Positions 12,822 through 25,700 of a stretch of DNA of 64,000 nt are shown one piece after another (position 1 is the stretch's first letter; each line of letters starts with the position of its first letter). The notes beneath the pieces are model-generated. The model had not been told where the DNA came from and ran no database searches. It worked only from the letters and a program-made list of their open reading frames with translations. The stretch covers positions 2,170,001 to 2,234,000 of the forward strand of contig OZ020486.1 of NCBI GenBank assembly GCA_963971405.1, given 5' to 3'. The translations under genes were made by a program, and so were the position numbers. This DNA is from Psococerastis gibbosa (lineage: Eukaryota; Arthropoda; Insecta; Psocodea; Psocidae).

Positions 12822-13395
12822 TTTCAACGCCTGCTAGGAATATTTCTGTTTTAAGCAACCCTGTCAGCCTGATGACAGGGGGTGTGCGTCTGGTTATTAA
12901 CTTGAGACGCCCTTGGAGCAGACTCTTACCCTCGGGGAGAATGGTTGTTGTTTCTAATGCCTGCTTTCAGCATTTCTGCTTTTTAAGCAACCCTGTCAGC
13001 CTGGCGGGGGGAGTGAGTCAGTTTGTTAACTTGAGGCACCCTAAGGGCAGACTCTTTCACCTCGGGGAAAGGGGAGTTGACTGACAGGGTGGACCTCCTG
13101 ATTATAGTGGATTCCGAACCACTTGGGGAACATGGTAAAGTCACACGATTAAATCGGAGGTGACCAGGACTCGACTTATACTGCCAAAGCGCGTTATCAT
13201 GTCCCACCAGGTTCCCCTGCCAACGCTGTGCACACTACCAAGTTGCCGCAGTTTGAAACATGCTCTGCTCTAATGGAATCAACATGGTAAGGCCGTCGGG
13301 GAGGATGGGAGTTGATCGACAAGGTGGACTTCCTGATTATAGTGGATTCTGAATCACTTGGGGAACATTGTAAAGTCAGACTATTATTAACATTA
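12822..13395 (+). repeat. Repeat B, one full and two partial units in tandem
   Basis: The unit starts caacgcctgctttcagc, then aagcaaccctgtcagcct, then gactgacagggtggacctcc, gattatagtggattc and a later tcatgtcccacca block. A 5' partial unit (12822-12950), a fuller one (12951-13290) and a 3' partial (13291-13395) lie in the same direction. Related single units are at 17329-17690 and 42893-43505. Class unknown. Confidence 0.6.
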
Positions 13396-16189
13396 TTAAC
13401 ACATTTTATTGCAATAATTTCATAAGCCTGCATTATTAGAATCACACAAACTCGATATATCGTTCGTTTAATTAAGTAGTGCACCTGTAATGTACAGTAG
13501 ACGATGGCATTTTGAACAATATAGCCTACTGCCTATTCGACATTCGTGCATAACTTTACTTATTCTTTCACTAGCTATTATAAACAAAGTATCTAAACAA
13601 ATAGCCTTTATATTAGCCTATTTTAATCAAATCTTAATTATTGTGAATTACGTTGTCTGTTGTTATTTATATAAGGAAACGAAATCTCCAGACTATACTA
13701 CACTAGTCTACATTGCAATCAACTCTCACTGTCTTATTTATCTTATCTTATCTGATGTCTGATCTTATTAACTGGCACAATATAATTTCATCTTCCTTCC
13801 GCTCATCCCCCGCCCTTCACATAAGATCAGAAACCAACGATAAATACATAGAATAAAACAAATATCCTACTCTTTTACTATAATATTTTATATGTATGTA
13901 CATAAGGAAATATAAGGAGGGAAGGTGGAGGTAGAGATGATAGCCTCAAAAGGGTCGAGAATCTGTAATATTAAATTGTAACAAGCCCAACCGATATTTC
14001 ACACTCCTCACCCATTCAGTAGAAAACCCCGTGAGACGACAACCCTTTGGGGGTTGAGGCGGCTGATCCTCTTTCATGGCCACTACCCCAATAGGCTACT
14101 TGACAGTTGTAACTAGAAACTATAAAATATGCTGGATAACGTACTGTATATAACTTATATGTTAATAATAATACAATTTATGTTTTTGCATACAAAATAT
14201 GAAAAAATTTAAAAAAATTAATCAATAAAATATAGTGATTGTGACTGTGTGGATTTCAAGAGCCAAATTGCATCGTTGAAAAGAAAATGACGTCTCATTG
14301 ACTTCACTACCAATTCAACTAGTTGAGTTACTCCCCAACATTATTTTATTAACATTAAAAATTCTGCACACCCATGAAATTTATATAAATAATTTATTTA
14401 TAATTTACTTATAATTTATTTATAATTTCAAATAAAATAAATCTACTAATGCATTAAAATAGGTTTTCAAAAAATGTCAAGTAGCCTATTAGACCTAATT
14501 ATCATGTATGCAATCACTTGTACCAGTTTTTCACTAGAAGTAAAGGGTTGTGTTGTCTCAGACCTATAAATCCCCAGTCTCGACCTTGCTCTTCGTATAT
14601 TTATGTTAAGTTATAGCTCAGTAGCTTATCAATTACTAAGCCAGCGCTGCCCGCAGTTCGACTACATTATATTAAATTTTATATTATACAAAATATTAGT
14701 TCAATGGGTAAGCAACACTAATTACTTTTATTGGAAAAGTCCCCGAAAATTACTAAAATTTTAGTTTTATTAATTATCTAAGCATAGTCCGATCCACCCT
14801 TATTACAAATACGGCAGTCATGAAGTATAACATACAAATTCTTTGCTCCCACTTTTCACCCTATCTCAGAACATTGGAAATCCAGCCGTCGATAATATTT
14901 GCAACACATGTTCGCGATCCATGTTCACATGTTTCAAATTACAGGGCTGGGAAGTCTCACCATATACCGGCAAAAAATTGAATGGATACCATGAATCGAA
15001 CCCAATAATCTTCCTGCTATGCACCGAGGTCCCTAGCCACTGGAATATTAGTGCTAAAATGGACAAAAAATAAATACACATACCGCGATCAGATAGCCGG
15101 GGGAAACAACGTGCTGTTAGAATTGTTGGATGAAATCGTTTTGGTTTGGCGCGCGGCGGGAAAGGACACTGGCGGCACTGTCGCTGTCGCCCCGCGCTAC
15201 ACCACAGCAACACAACAACTAGTGCTGACGCTGGGAGCAACCCGCCACTGCCGACCACTAGTAGGCTGGACTCGTGGCCTACATTAAGTACTTTTGTACT
15301 TTCCCTGCTGGGGTAATACAGGTACAGCCTAGTTAGTATCGTTACTACGAGTACTAGGCCACTGACTAGACACAGAATTCTTACTCCATTTACTTATTCG
15401 TGTCGCCAAGACGGATATTTGGTCACTTCAACGGCAGTCTGGGTACCCTATCAGGTGGTGACTGTTGTTGGGTAGGGTTACGTACCGTAGTTCAGTAGCT
15501 GAGCTGAATATACATATATCCCGTATACTTCACAGTGGCACTCGCATGCGACGCCCTCAGCGCCGATTTAGAAGTCTATAGACACGTCGTTACCCGCCAC
15601 GCAATACAGAAACCCCCTGCCGAGCCGGACCATGTAACATAATATTTATTTCTGAACTGCCTCTGCTAAGGAATTAATAGACAGTAGGCTCTATACGAAT
15701 AGGTATAGGCTATGGCCAACTGTCATGCGCCACACATCAACGTAACATCATGCACTGGTGCTGATGAATGCTGATGGCGGCATCAACTCACTACTGCTGA
15801 TCACTATTTACCCAAAGAGTACTAGGTATGGTATAGCCTAGCTACTTACGATAAGATAAGAGTCTATGAAAGGCTGCGAAAGGCATAAAGAGACAGAGGG
15901 CCCCAAATCATCTAAGGGCACCAAAAATAGTCAGTTAACATGCAGTTATATAAATTACGAAATTACGAAAAATAATAGACTACCTAATAATAAGTATAGG
16001 CCTAGCTGTCTATTTTGCAGCCCAAACTGGCTGAGTTTTAATTTTTGTCCACATCCAATTTTGTTGCCTAAATTTACAAGCAAGAATAGAATATTTTTAG
16101 TTCAGTTTTAGTTTAATGACTTTCCCATTTTTTGACATGACAACGTCTAATAAGTCGAGGACGCTGGCTGGAATCCTGGGTGCATGTAC
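13396..16189. other. No recognised gene; AT-rich then CpG-richer block
   Basis: 13400-14800 is AT-rich with nothing identifiable. 15090-15260 is richer in CG dinucleotides and contains a 130-codon frame on the - strand (14866-15258) whose translation looks like no family I know. Treat as non-coding unless transcripts show otherwise. Confidence 0.45.
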
Positions 16190-17035
16190 GAAAAGTGTTA
16201 CGCTCATTGTCCCAAAAAAAAGCGTTACGCGGGTTTAAAGCAGATGTAGAAGGTCTATCTCAATTTAAATTATACCCATGTCTTCGTCTATTCTTCCTCT
16301 TTCAGGCCATGCAATATTTGTTGTGATAGGGAAAGGGGTTGGACTTTGGGGGGAGGAAACGTGAGGAAGTGCGCCCAAATTTGCCAATTTTAATCGACAA
16401 TAGGCCTTTTTCGGCCGCGCTTTTTGGGGTGTTCATATCAATTTAAAAACTTCAAACTACCTTAGTTCTTTTCCACCTTTCTTACTCTTTCCAGACATAT
16501 ATTCAGTTTACTATCCGTCTCTTCGTTGAGGCTCATGCGAGTGTATAAGCCATCCGTGTTTCAGCGGAAAACAGGTTGAAAGGGTACCTACTTTTCGAAT
16601 TACATCCATAGAGTAAAAAAATTCCACAGCTTACAAAATTCAACCGACATGAATTGTCAGTGTCTCATTAGAAGCAGTATAATAAAATTAAGGTTTTAAA
16701 CGATCGAGTTTCAAAATCACCCCTTAAACACAAGTGGAACACAACATGTGTAAAAAAAATGACGCGAAAAAATTCATTTCCAGCAATCCCATTTGAATTG
16801 CATGGGCGGGCTTAAAGAAATTTTCAGATGTAGAAGGCCCATCTTAAATAAAATTATGCCCCATGTCTTCTTCTATATTCTTCCTCTTTCAGGCCATGCT
16901 ATATTTGTCGTGATAGGGCAAGGGGTTTGGTTTTGGGGGTGTGAAACGTGAGGAGGTGCGCATGATTTTAAACAAAAAATAGGCCTGTTTCGGCCGCGTT
17001 AATATTTACTTAAAAAATGCAAACTACTTCAACTA
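16190..17035 (+). repeat. Direct duplication of a roughly 240-bp unit
   Basis: 16225-16465 and 16808-17030 share gatgtagaaggyc, cccatgtcttc, ttcttcctctttcaggcc, a gtgatagggmaagggg block and aataggcctktttcggccgcg in the same order. The spacer contains caccccttaaacacaagtgg, a piece also present at 32155 next to the long-TIR element. Class unknown. Confidence 0.6.
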
Positions 17036-17328
17036 TTCGATATGGGAGTACGACCATTCTCACCAAAAGGAGCGAGCTGCAGCCCGTGTCAGGCGCAAGG
17101 GGGGCAAGCGTAACATTTAGTAATTTAGGCGTCGTCACGTTACACTATCGTCTGTAAACCGCCTTTACAGGCAACCAATTTTTTTTTTAGATTTTTTATG
17201 AGAATGAGCGAGAGTGCCAAATTATACCTCCTCTTCTTAAGTAAAAGATTATCGTTACGCCACTGCTGTAAGAGCTGGGCACTCGGTATAGAACATATTT
17301 TCCAATGAAAGCAACATACGTAAGTTTT

Positions 17329-17690
17329 TCCAACGCCTGCTTTCAGCATTTCTGCTTTGAGCAACCCTGTCAACTTAGCGGGGGAGTGATTCTGTTCCTT
17401 GAGGCGCCATGGTAGGAAGCAGGGGAGTTGACTGACAGGGTGGACCTCCGATGATTATATAATGGATTCTGAACTATTTGGGGAACATAGCAAAGACACA
17501 TGAATTCGGAGGTGACCAAGACTTACGATGCGCACTTATATATAGACTGCTGGACTGCTGACGGGGAACCTCAGCGCGTTACAGCTATCAAAATTATCAT
17601 GTCCCACCATGACTCCCATGCCAAATCTGCTACCAAGGTTTGCTGCAATCTTGAAGACGCTCTGTTCCTATGAATTCAACAAGGTAGTTG
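17329..17690 (+). repeat. Repeat B, single unit
   Basis: Same block order as at 12951-13290 from caacgcctgctttcagc through gactgacagggtggacc to atcatgtcccacca and a ttgctgcaat end, with scattered changes and small indels. Confidence 0.6.
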
Positions 17691-18169
17691 GTATGACTGT
17701 TTAAAGATTAAATCAACTTTAAGTCACGTTGGTAAGCTATAAAGTACCTAACAACTAACAAGTAAAATAATATTTACAGGGATTATCTATCATTGCCGGT
17801 TCGACATTTAAGGGAGAATGTGTTCCATTAAGCTAACGGCTTTACGGTCAAAATGCACCCCTGAAATTAGAAATACGTCTTAAAAAATTACTCTATCATA
17901 AATTTTATTGTGGAAGGCTTTCCAGTAAAAATTTTCATAGGCCTTATGCAAAAACCTTGATTCATGGGTTTTACAAAAATTAAAGTTCAGGATAACAATT
18001 TACTTTAATTGTGTTTTGCTCTTTAATAATGAATGAATTTATTACTATGCTGAGACAAAAAACAGTAGTTACAGTATTAAACGGTACAAAACTTTTCCAG
18101 TTATTAATTTGGCGGTTAAATTTGTCGCAAAGCTGCGATAGCTTGCCTGCTTCTTCTTCTTGCGACAAA

Positions 18170-20089
18170 ATGGCGGAAGTTTGTATACACAAACGATCTA
18201 TATTCCCGTATACACTATACAGTAAAACCATGAGTAAAACAGAACAGTATACATAAATAATCAAATAAACCTGTAATGAGAAATAATCTAAATGCAAATA
18301 ACAAATAAGTGATAAGTGAATAACAATAAGCGATAAAGCATGACTGTCACCGAGGTTGGTATTTGGTATTGGTATTTATGTTCGATAACATTATAATAAG
18401 AAATGCAATGTGCTTAAAAAGTGTAATCCTCTATAATTCAGTAAATGTATGCTTAAAGCTAAGCATCGAAAAGACATGCCGGCGCTGATTTTATGAAGCG
18501 TACCCGACCACCTGAAGATGGCTCATAGATAACCTCCTTTGCTCAAGCCAGAAATGAATGACAGATTATTTACAATGAAGAAAATATGGGTAGCCTGAGA
18601 TCTTCCCCAACCCGTTTTTCTTAAGTTTAATCTCCATCAAAATTTACCTAGATTGGTGGTTGTTTGTAAATGCCTTGCAGAACACTTGGAACTACACCTC
18701 TTTCATGTTATTTCGCTCGTCTTGTTGAGGGTATTTCATAATTAAGATTGGGAACAATCTTTCGCTCATTGATGATTCTTCCTTCGGTTGGCATATATAT
18801 CCTAGAATTGCCAGTTATATAACCGAAAGCAAGCACACATCCTAAATTATGATTTGCATGGCACGACGAAATAGGGATGTTATCCTCTTGGAGCAAGACT
18901 AGTGAAAACTTGGACTGGGCATTTCTTTAGGGGCGTGAAATACTTACCTTACGGCGTGAACGAGTTCATCTAATTAGTTTTAGTATTCTGTAATAGGTTT
19001 TTTAGTTAATTATATTTAAATTACTGAATAAGACCTAATATTCTATATTGACTATTGAAGCCTTCGTAAGACCTGAATTGTGCATTCTTTTTTTGCAGAT
19101 TCCTGGTGATAACCCCAAAGACTTACGTTCAAGGACGTATGTTTTTAATGGAGAGGGACACACACTAGGCAATGCTCTTAGAACAATTATATCCCGATAG
19201 TAAGTGAAGAAAAGGATAGTAAGTACAGGACAACAGTCCAGTACATACAGTATGTCATATTTTCCCGGCATAGAGTACAGTGCATACATATTATGTATAC
19301 CTATATATTATGTATGCACTGTGCTGTGCCGGGAAAATTCCACTGGCCTCGATTGGTCTTGTTAGTGGTACTAAATCTGATTCTGTCACTTCCCAACAAA
19401 AGCCGGAATATTTTGATAAAATGCAAAATAATTGAAAAAAATCACGCCTCTGCGGTTTTTTGGCTGAAGCTCGAAAATTAACTGTTAGAAAGCATTGCCA
19501 TGTCATACAATTTGCCACAAATCTAAATAGCTTAAGTTTCTTTCAATGATCAATAGCATGAGCCTATGACGAAGCTCCAGGATTTAACTCTATTAAGCAA
19601 ATGCTAGAAATGAATAATCATATTTAGTTTTTTGTAACATATTTTGATGCCTCGAAACCACAAAATAGGTGATTTCACAAATCAACAGCCCGTGCGTCTT
19701 CTAATGGAAACTGAAAAAGCATCAAAGGAGGGGAAACATTTCTTCTATCTAGGTTCTATATGTGCCTATATTTTCTCGGAAATTAATTATACATAAAAGT
19801 CTGATAGGAGTAGGCCTATACTTTAGTGGCGCCTTAAATATTGTATTCTTCTTTTATTTTCAGCCCAGAGGTAATATTCTGCGGATACACAGTGCCCCAT
19901 CCCTCTGAAGACAAGATTAACTTCCGAATACAGACCAATGGGCCCGAGGCAGTCGATGTCTTACGCCGAGGTCTCGAAGATCTCGATGAACACTGTCAGC
20001 ACATCAAAGAAACGTTTGGCATCGAAGTGGACAAGTACAAACTCAGTAACGCCACTCCGCCCCCAACCCAACCAATGTCCTCCTTGTAG
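18170..20089 (+). CDS. POLR1D: RNA polymerases I and III subunit AC19 (POLR1D / RPAC2), 3 exons
   Basis: Small alpha-like subunit shared by RNA polymerases I and III; with the AC40 subunit it forms the heterodimer on which the nuclear enzymes that make rRNA, 5S RNA and tRNA assemble. Exons: 18170-18178 (tentative, encodes M-A-E), 19099-19199 and 19864-20089, giving about 111 aa, the short length normal for this family. Exon 2 carries the family signature HTLGNALRTIISR; the exon 2/3 junction restores a Tyr codon before PEVIFCGY; exon 3 continues with HPSEDKINFRIQT. Phases agree (0 into exon 2, 2 into exon 3), with good GT-AG sites (CGATA/gtaagt, tttcag/CCCAG). The first exon is the weak part: it was chosen because ATGGCGGAA/gtttgt leaves phase 0 and has a good start context. 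The tail, after KLSNATPPP, is Pro/Thr-rich and ends MSSL. Family identity is very likely; the 5' end is inferred. Confidence 0.9.
19259..19338. repeat. Imperfect hairpin in POLR1D intron 2
   Basis: attttcccggcatagagtac and inverted gtgctgtgccgggaaaat enclose a second paired block tgcatacata/tatgtatgca. It starts 60 bp past the exon 2 donor. Confidence 0.55.
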
Positions 20090-20131
20090 GATTAGAACGG
20101 CAGTAAAGCTTGAAAAAGTTTAATATTTATC

Positions 20132-20137
20132 AATAAA
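20132..20137 (+). terminator. POLR1D polyadenylation signal AATAAA
   Basis: A canonical AATAAA lies 43 bases after the POLR1D stop codon, followed by T-rich and GT-rich sequence. This fits a very short 3' UTR. Confidence 0.6.
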
Positions 20138-20790
20138 TTGACTTAGGTTGTCTCTTCAATCTCCTTATGACACTACAGGTATATCCAAAAATAGAGCATC
20201 AAGAAAAGGCGGCACTCGAACATCTCGAAAGTATAGATCCTTCATTCGAATCTCTTATTGTATAGACTCCCTTTTTTTCAATGCAACGTACTTCGTAGGT
20301 AGCCTCTTCAACCTACGTGGAATGTAAAACCATTGAAAACGCTTTATGAAATTAATTAGGTCGCAGACTTGTTGAATTAGATAGTTGTGCTTGTCGATGA
20401 GCATCGAGTCAAACCTGGATAAGGCCGACATAAGGTTTAGATTAGATCCCGGACAGACGTGGATTCTACATTGTCCAGTTTTTTCTTCATCCTCTACATC
20501 CCATACTTAGATTATGGTTAGGCGCGATCTTCTATATTTTCCTATCATTCCCAAAACTAGCGCCCATGTGACATATCGCAATGCTTTTGTTATTTCATTC
20601 ATTTTGCGACGTCGATCATTTGAATTATAACAAATAGACTTTAAAATGAATAGCTATTATTTGACTTTCAACTAAAGTTAAATTGTTTATGGCGGGAATG
20701 CTCTGCTCAAGCCCACCAATCAACAATCAGAGCGAGGATTATATTCCTTGTGAGAGTTTCCTTGGTGACTTCGTGGAACTTGGAGAACAT

Positions 20791-20933
20791 CATGAGTAGA
20801 GGAAGAAGAACGCAATGACCCACAGTAAAATACTTTAATAGTGACCTGATAGAGTCTGATGGATTTTATCCGAAACCGGTCACTATTAAACTATATTACT
20901 GTGGATCATTGCGTTCTTCTTCCTCTACTCATG
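20791..20933. mobile_element. Hairpin MITE, 56-bp arms
   Basis: catgagtagaggaagaagaa at 20791 is matched by its reverse complement ending at 20933; the arms run through cgcaatgac and aatagtgacc with few mismatches, around a loop of roughly 31 bp. No clear target-site duplication. Confidence 0.75.
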
Positions 20934-21071
20934 AGGATTATATTAATATAAGTTAATCATGGGCGCTATAAATAGGAATTGACCCCCAAAGCACAGCCTG
21001 CCAATTGAAATAAATGAGCAAATATTTATTCTATGGGTAACTCAATAGGAAAGTTGTTCTTTGCAATACTT

Positions 21072-21227
21072 GAATGGAGTTCTTGCGCAGGTAAATCCAA
21101 CAGGGATGTTATACATGGAGTCAATGTAGACGTCATCGGAAAACTATTGGGTGCTGCTTATGTAACTTTCGGACAAAAAATTTGTTGGTGATCATGTAAC
21201 GTCACTACGCAAGATCTCCATTCTGGA
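21072..21227. mobile_element. Short TIR element
   Basis: tgaatggagttcttgcgcag and, inverted, ctacgcaagatctccattc bound about 155 bp. A related single arm (gcaagaactccattcaaa) is at 58950. Confidence 0.5.
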
Positions 21228-21249
21228 AGCTATACTATTTTGGCATCTT

Positions 21250-21350
21250 AGCCGGCTATTCCAATTGTCAATATTCCATCATTTGTGCATCAATAATTGA
21301 TAGAGTAAAACAAAAATCTCATCAATTATTGACAAGTGGAATAGCCGGGT
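21250..21350. mobile_element. Hairpin MITE with ggctattcca ends
   Basis: ccggctattccaattgtcaat at one end and its near reverse complement attgacaagtggaatagccgg at the other. The outer ten bases are shared with the large hairpin at 55794-56114. Confidence 0.65.
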
Positions 21351-21366
21351 TAGGCAGAACAGCAGT

Positions 21367-21514
21367 CTGATCGAGGCGTTTATAATACCGGGGTTAAATA
21401 AATACCCTAGGATTATAACTAAACAAACACATTTTGAATAGCACTTTCCATTATAAAATTATCTTGTTTACCAGTGGATTAAATAAATACCGGTATTATA
21501 AACGCCCCGATCAG
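21367..21514. mobile_element. Hairpin MITE, 25-bp arms
   Basis: ctgatcgaggcgtttataat and inverted partner attataaacgccccgatcag, each followed inward by a taaataaatacc block. Confidence 0.65.
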
Positions 21515-22787
21515 GCTGCAGAAACATAGTCGTAAGCATTTGCTTAGGAAAGGATTAAGAAAGCTCTACCGTTTAGGGAGAGATAAATATTTTGTGAACA
21601 AGAACTTCCCTTGCATTTCCGACTAAATGAATTATTAATTTCTCGTCCCACAACCGCAAAGGTAAGAAAATGGAGGTGAAAAATTAATAAAAAAACTTAC
21701 GAAGGAAATTTATATTTATGAAGTATTACTTTTGAAAACCCCGATATTGCATTAAACCGATTTTGATGGAATAGTTGAAAATCTGTCGGGGAAATAGACT
21801 GATTTATGAGAAAGTTTCAAGTTTAAATGAATACGAGTATATTTCTTTTGACCACTTTCATATCTTTGCGAGAAATTCCTTAATTTCGTCAACAAAACAT
21901 TTTGAAAACTCCCCTATGCATAGGAAAACTATACTAAAAGTCTATTCCTTATGGGAAATGTCTATATCTATAACACTACATTTTACTTTTTATAAATTTC
22001 ACTACATTCCTCTCAAAAGGCGTTAGCTTGAGCTAACGTCTCTTTGTTTTACAATTATATTCAAAATATTTAGTTAAATATTCATACATTCATGTTAGGC
22101 CATACAAAACGTACATGTAGGCAAGGCAGTCCTAAGGAATTTTGAAGGGGGCACCACCCCCTCAAAATCTGTCAATAGTACAGTACTCGCATGTAATGTA
22201 GTAACCTTATGGCCCATGAATTCGAAATTTTGTAGGGTGTAACAGCTGCTATACTATGCATTATGACCTGAAGTATTGACTAAACCTAATCCTGCGATTA
22301 AAAATGAAAACAAGATCATCTTAGAATGGATAGTTTACATTTAAAAATTTTCGTTTACGTTTTTAACCCCAAGAATAAGTTAATGCTAAATAGCAAATAG
22401 CCCACTGAAAGAATGAAAGGAAAAAAATTTCTGCTTCACCAACATTTCTGAAAATAGCCTATATATATTATACTGTAGATTTACCATGGCCAAAAATAAA
22501 CTTGTCCCGCCTTACCAATATTAAAAAACGGTGGAGAGGAGTAAAACTAATTAAATTGCACTGCGGTATTTTACCCTTCACCCCAAAGACCAAAAAGACA
22601 GAGACTGAAAAACAGGGCCTCCCAATTAACATGTACCAATATTTGCATTAAGTCTATACAACGGTTATATGAATGATTAAGAGACGGATAGTGTTTTTGC
22701 TCCTAACGCCGACTGAAATAGGTCTTTCCATACTGTAACCCAATTACTACGTTAAAAAAATCCGATGAGTCTATAACAGATTAAAAA

Positions 22788-25700
22788 TTAAGAAGGGGAG
22801 GGTGGATTGGCTATTAATGCGGATAGACTGTCCTTCTGACTAAGCGAGCTCTCTATGTACTGTATATGGACTTCTACACTGTTTTGAAAGACAAGCAAGT
22901 TGGTGGGAGAGATGATGGTCTTAATTCTGGCCATAGATTGCTTCAGGATTTGCAGTTCATGTGCACTGTGCTTCGTCTCCGATAAAGTCTGAAAATAAAA
23001 GAAATGCATACAATTATTCAGGCTGTCAGTACTTTGGTGCCCGAATCTGCGATTGAGAATGGTCAACTGTTATGTGTTTCCAATCGTTCTATTTGGTATG
23101 GAGGGGTAGTTCCTTCTGCATATGTCAATCCATGGGAAGATTGAAGGACTAAGGGCTCCCCGCAGAAGAACACAATGGTTGAAAAATCTGTGACAGTGGT
23201 TTGGCGGGAGCTGAGTATAACTTCCCTTTTCAGAGCAGCAGTCTTCAAGGTCGAAATTGCCATGATGACCGCCAATCTTAGCTATAAGAGGCACATAAAG
23301 AAGGACATCAGCAATAAGTTGACACTGCTGCCGCACATGAAAGTGACCTTATAACAAGATGCGCAGAAGCGCTACACCTGCTACGGGCTAACACAGGGAC
23401 ATGCTTGCAGAGGGTACTAGGACACTGCGACCTGTATGGCTATGGCTGACTGTACCTACCGCAACAAGTATTATCCACCTCATGCAACCTACTAACCCAT
23501 GCCATCAACAGAGCCATGACGACCTCCTGGAAAGCAGCAGCTGCTGGTACAAGATGAGAACTGACCATCAGTGAACTGTCAAGGCGCGTCCGACCACAAC
23601 TACCGCCAAAGCCATCTGCACAGAGTGGGCTTCGTATAATCTCCGATTTGTAACGAGACTAACCACCTGTCCAACAGCAGAGCTATGGACACTGACGACA
23701 ACCTCCTTGCAGCAACGATGGAGGCCCTACCGGCTTCTGTAAATATAACAACTTTCTATTCTAAATAAGTTATCCAAACTTGTAAAGGGGTTCCGTGAGG
23801 ATATACCTGAACTTGTATCATCAGGGCGACGAGCTCCGTGACTAATTGCGTGAGTTTCTCATTCTTGAGCTCTTCCTTCTCCTCAAAGTACTTGTCTATC
23901 ATAGCCTTCGCTTCAGACAGACTTTTTTCTCTCAGATACGACGGCGCCAACATGGCAGCTGTTGAAACCTCTGGTGCTCTCTGCAACAATACATTTGACA
24001 TGATTTCATGGATTCATAACACCTCACACATCAACAACACTAACAACATATCAAGCAAAACTCGTGAAAATAGAGCAGCCGGTCAACGAATAGAAATTTT
24101 CCGATGCGGCGCGGGAGTTCAGAATTTAAATCGTGCTTCTAATAACGAGCCAATCGGTTGATGACAATGATATAGGTTCGGTGCACAAAAGGGGTTTCTA
24201 CGCAGCAATCACGCTGCGAGATTAGTCATTGTAGGAAATGGGTGCACAAACACCGAGTCCACTTCAAAAGACTTCCCTCGTTGAGCCTACTGCTCAAAAG
24301 TAGACTCAGTGTTTATGCACCAACCCGTTTGCTCCAATGACGGATCTTTCAGCGTGATAACTGCGTAGAAAACGCAATTGTTGTGTTGTAGGCCATAAGG
24401 TGAAATGAAGATTAAATATGTCTCCAGAAATATTTGCTTCTGTAAGAATATGAACATGGTGGCCCTGTCCTACTTCGGTGAATAAATACAAATGTACGGT
24501 ATTCTGTTTTAAATACTAACTTCGTGACATAGCTTCTGTGCGACAGTGAGATACCTGTCCAGACTTATGTTGAGACGTACCTCCGCATAATTATCGGCCA
24601 GTATGGCAAGCCCATGGTCATTGTTGGCTCTACGAGACCCTTCTCTAGACTTCTGCCTGATATTGTTATACTAACCTCCTGACAAAAATTCTGTACGACA
24701 GTGAGATATCTCTCCAGACTCATGTTGAGGCTTTCTAGCTCGACGATAAGGGAGGCGTACCTCCGCTGAAATACCGGCGAGTATGGCAAGCCCATACTCA
24801 TGGTTCGCTCCGCATCACTGTTCATTTCTTTCAGCTTTTCCACTTTTATACGTTTTTCTTTCAATATTTTACATATTCTTAGCTGAAAACAAGTAAGTAA
24901 GTTAATTGACTGAGTTATTTTTTACCCGTATAGGAGAGCATTTTTTTAGGCCACTAACTATCGCAGGGTCGACCCGCCGTGGGACAAATTTAATTCCACT
25001 TTAGAATTTAGACTAGGTAAAACATTAATAAACGATAACTTAAAACAATAAAAGTTTTTTTTTCTTAACATTGAAACCATTTCGTTTTCCCACCAAAGGT
25101 TATTTCGCACCCTTGTCGAGTCAAACCTAAGCTGAACGCTGAAACCAAATATCGATAACATACCACGTATGAGAAAACCGGCACATAAATCCCATTAAAA
25201 TTTGTTAAAATTAAATGGTTTTGTTAGTTAAGTCCGAATTCATGATATGGAGGTGTTAAAAGTATTTATGGCAGGCACGAAAAGGTAGGGTAGGTAGGAT
25301 ATTTTCTTATTTAGGCCTACATGTACAATACTGAATATTCATTAGCTATAATGTCGGGCCATGCTGGGCACCACCTCTCAAATCCATCTGGAAAAAAAGG
25401 GCACCGCCTCCAAAGAAGTTTGAGAACCACTGCCCCGGAAGAAATACTCTCCTACATTTTGATTCATGACATTGGGTAGTCACTAATATAAATTGGTCAG
25501 AGTTTCCTAAAGATGACCACACCAACCGTTTTATGCACAAATCAAATCCAATAATTGTGGCCAATCAGCCCCGGCACATATCATATATGAAAATGCACAG
25601 GAGAATCTGCTACAAGCTCTGTTATTTCACGACAGGTTTATTTAATGTTAGCACTTGTAAGGCTTTTCCACTTGCTCTTTTAACATACATTTGTAATAAA

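Noticed and set aside
14866..15258. 130-codon open frame on the - strand
   Set aside because: No recognisable domain, no supportable splice context, and an overlapping frame on the other strand; the CG-rich block alone can explain its length.
23070..23740. Possible LINE or gene remnant in LIN9 intron 9
   Set aside because: The sequence is less AT-rich than its surroundings, but no reading frame gave a recognisable motif.
24533..24626. Mutually exclusive alternative exon of LIN9
   Set aside because: The copy lacks the exon's 5' half and acceptor and has a frame-breaking deletion with a stop.
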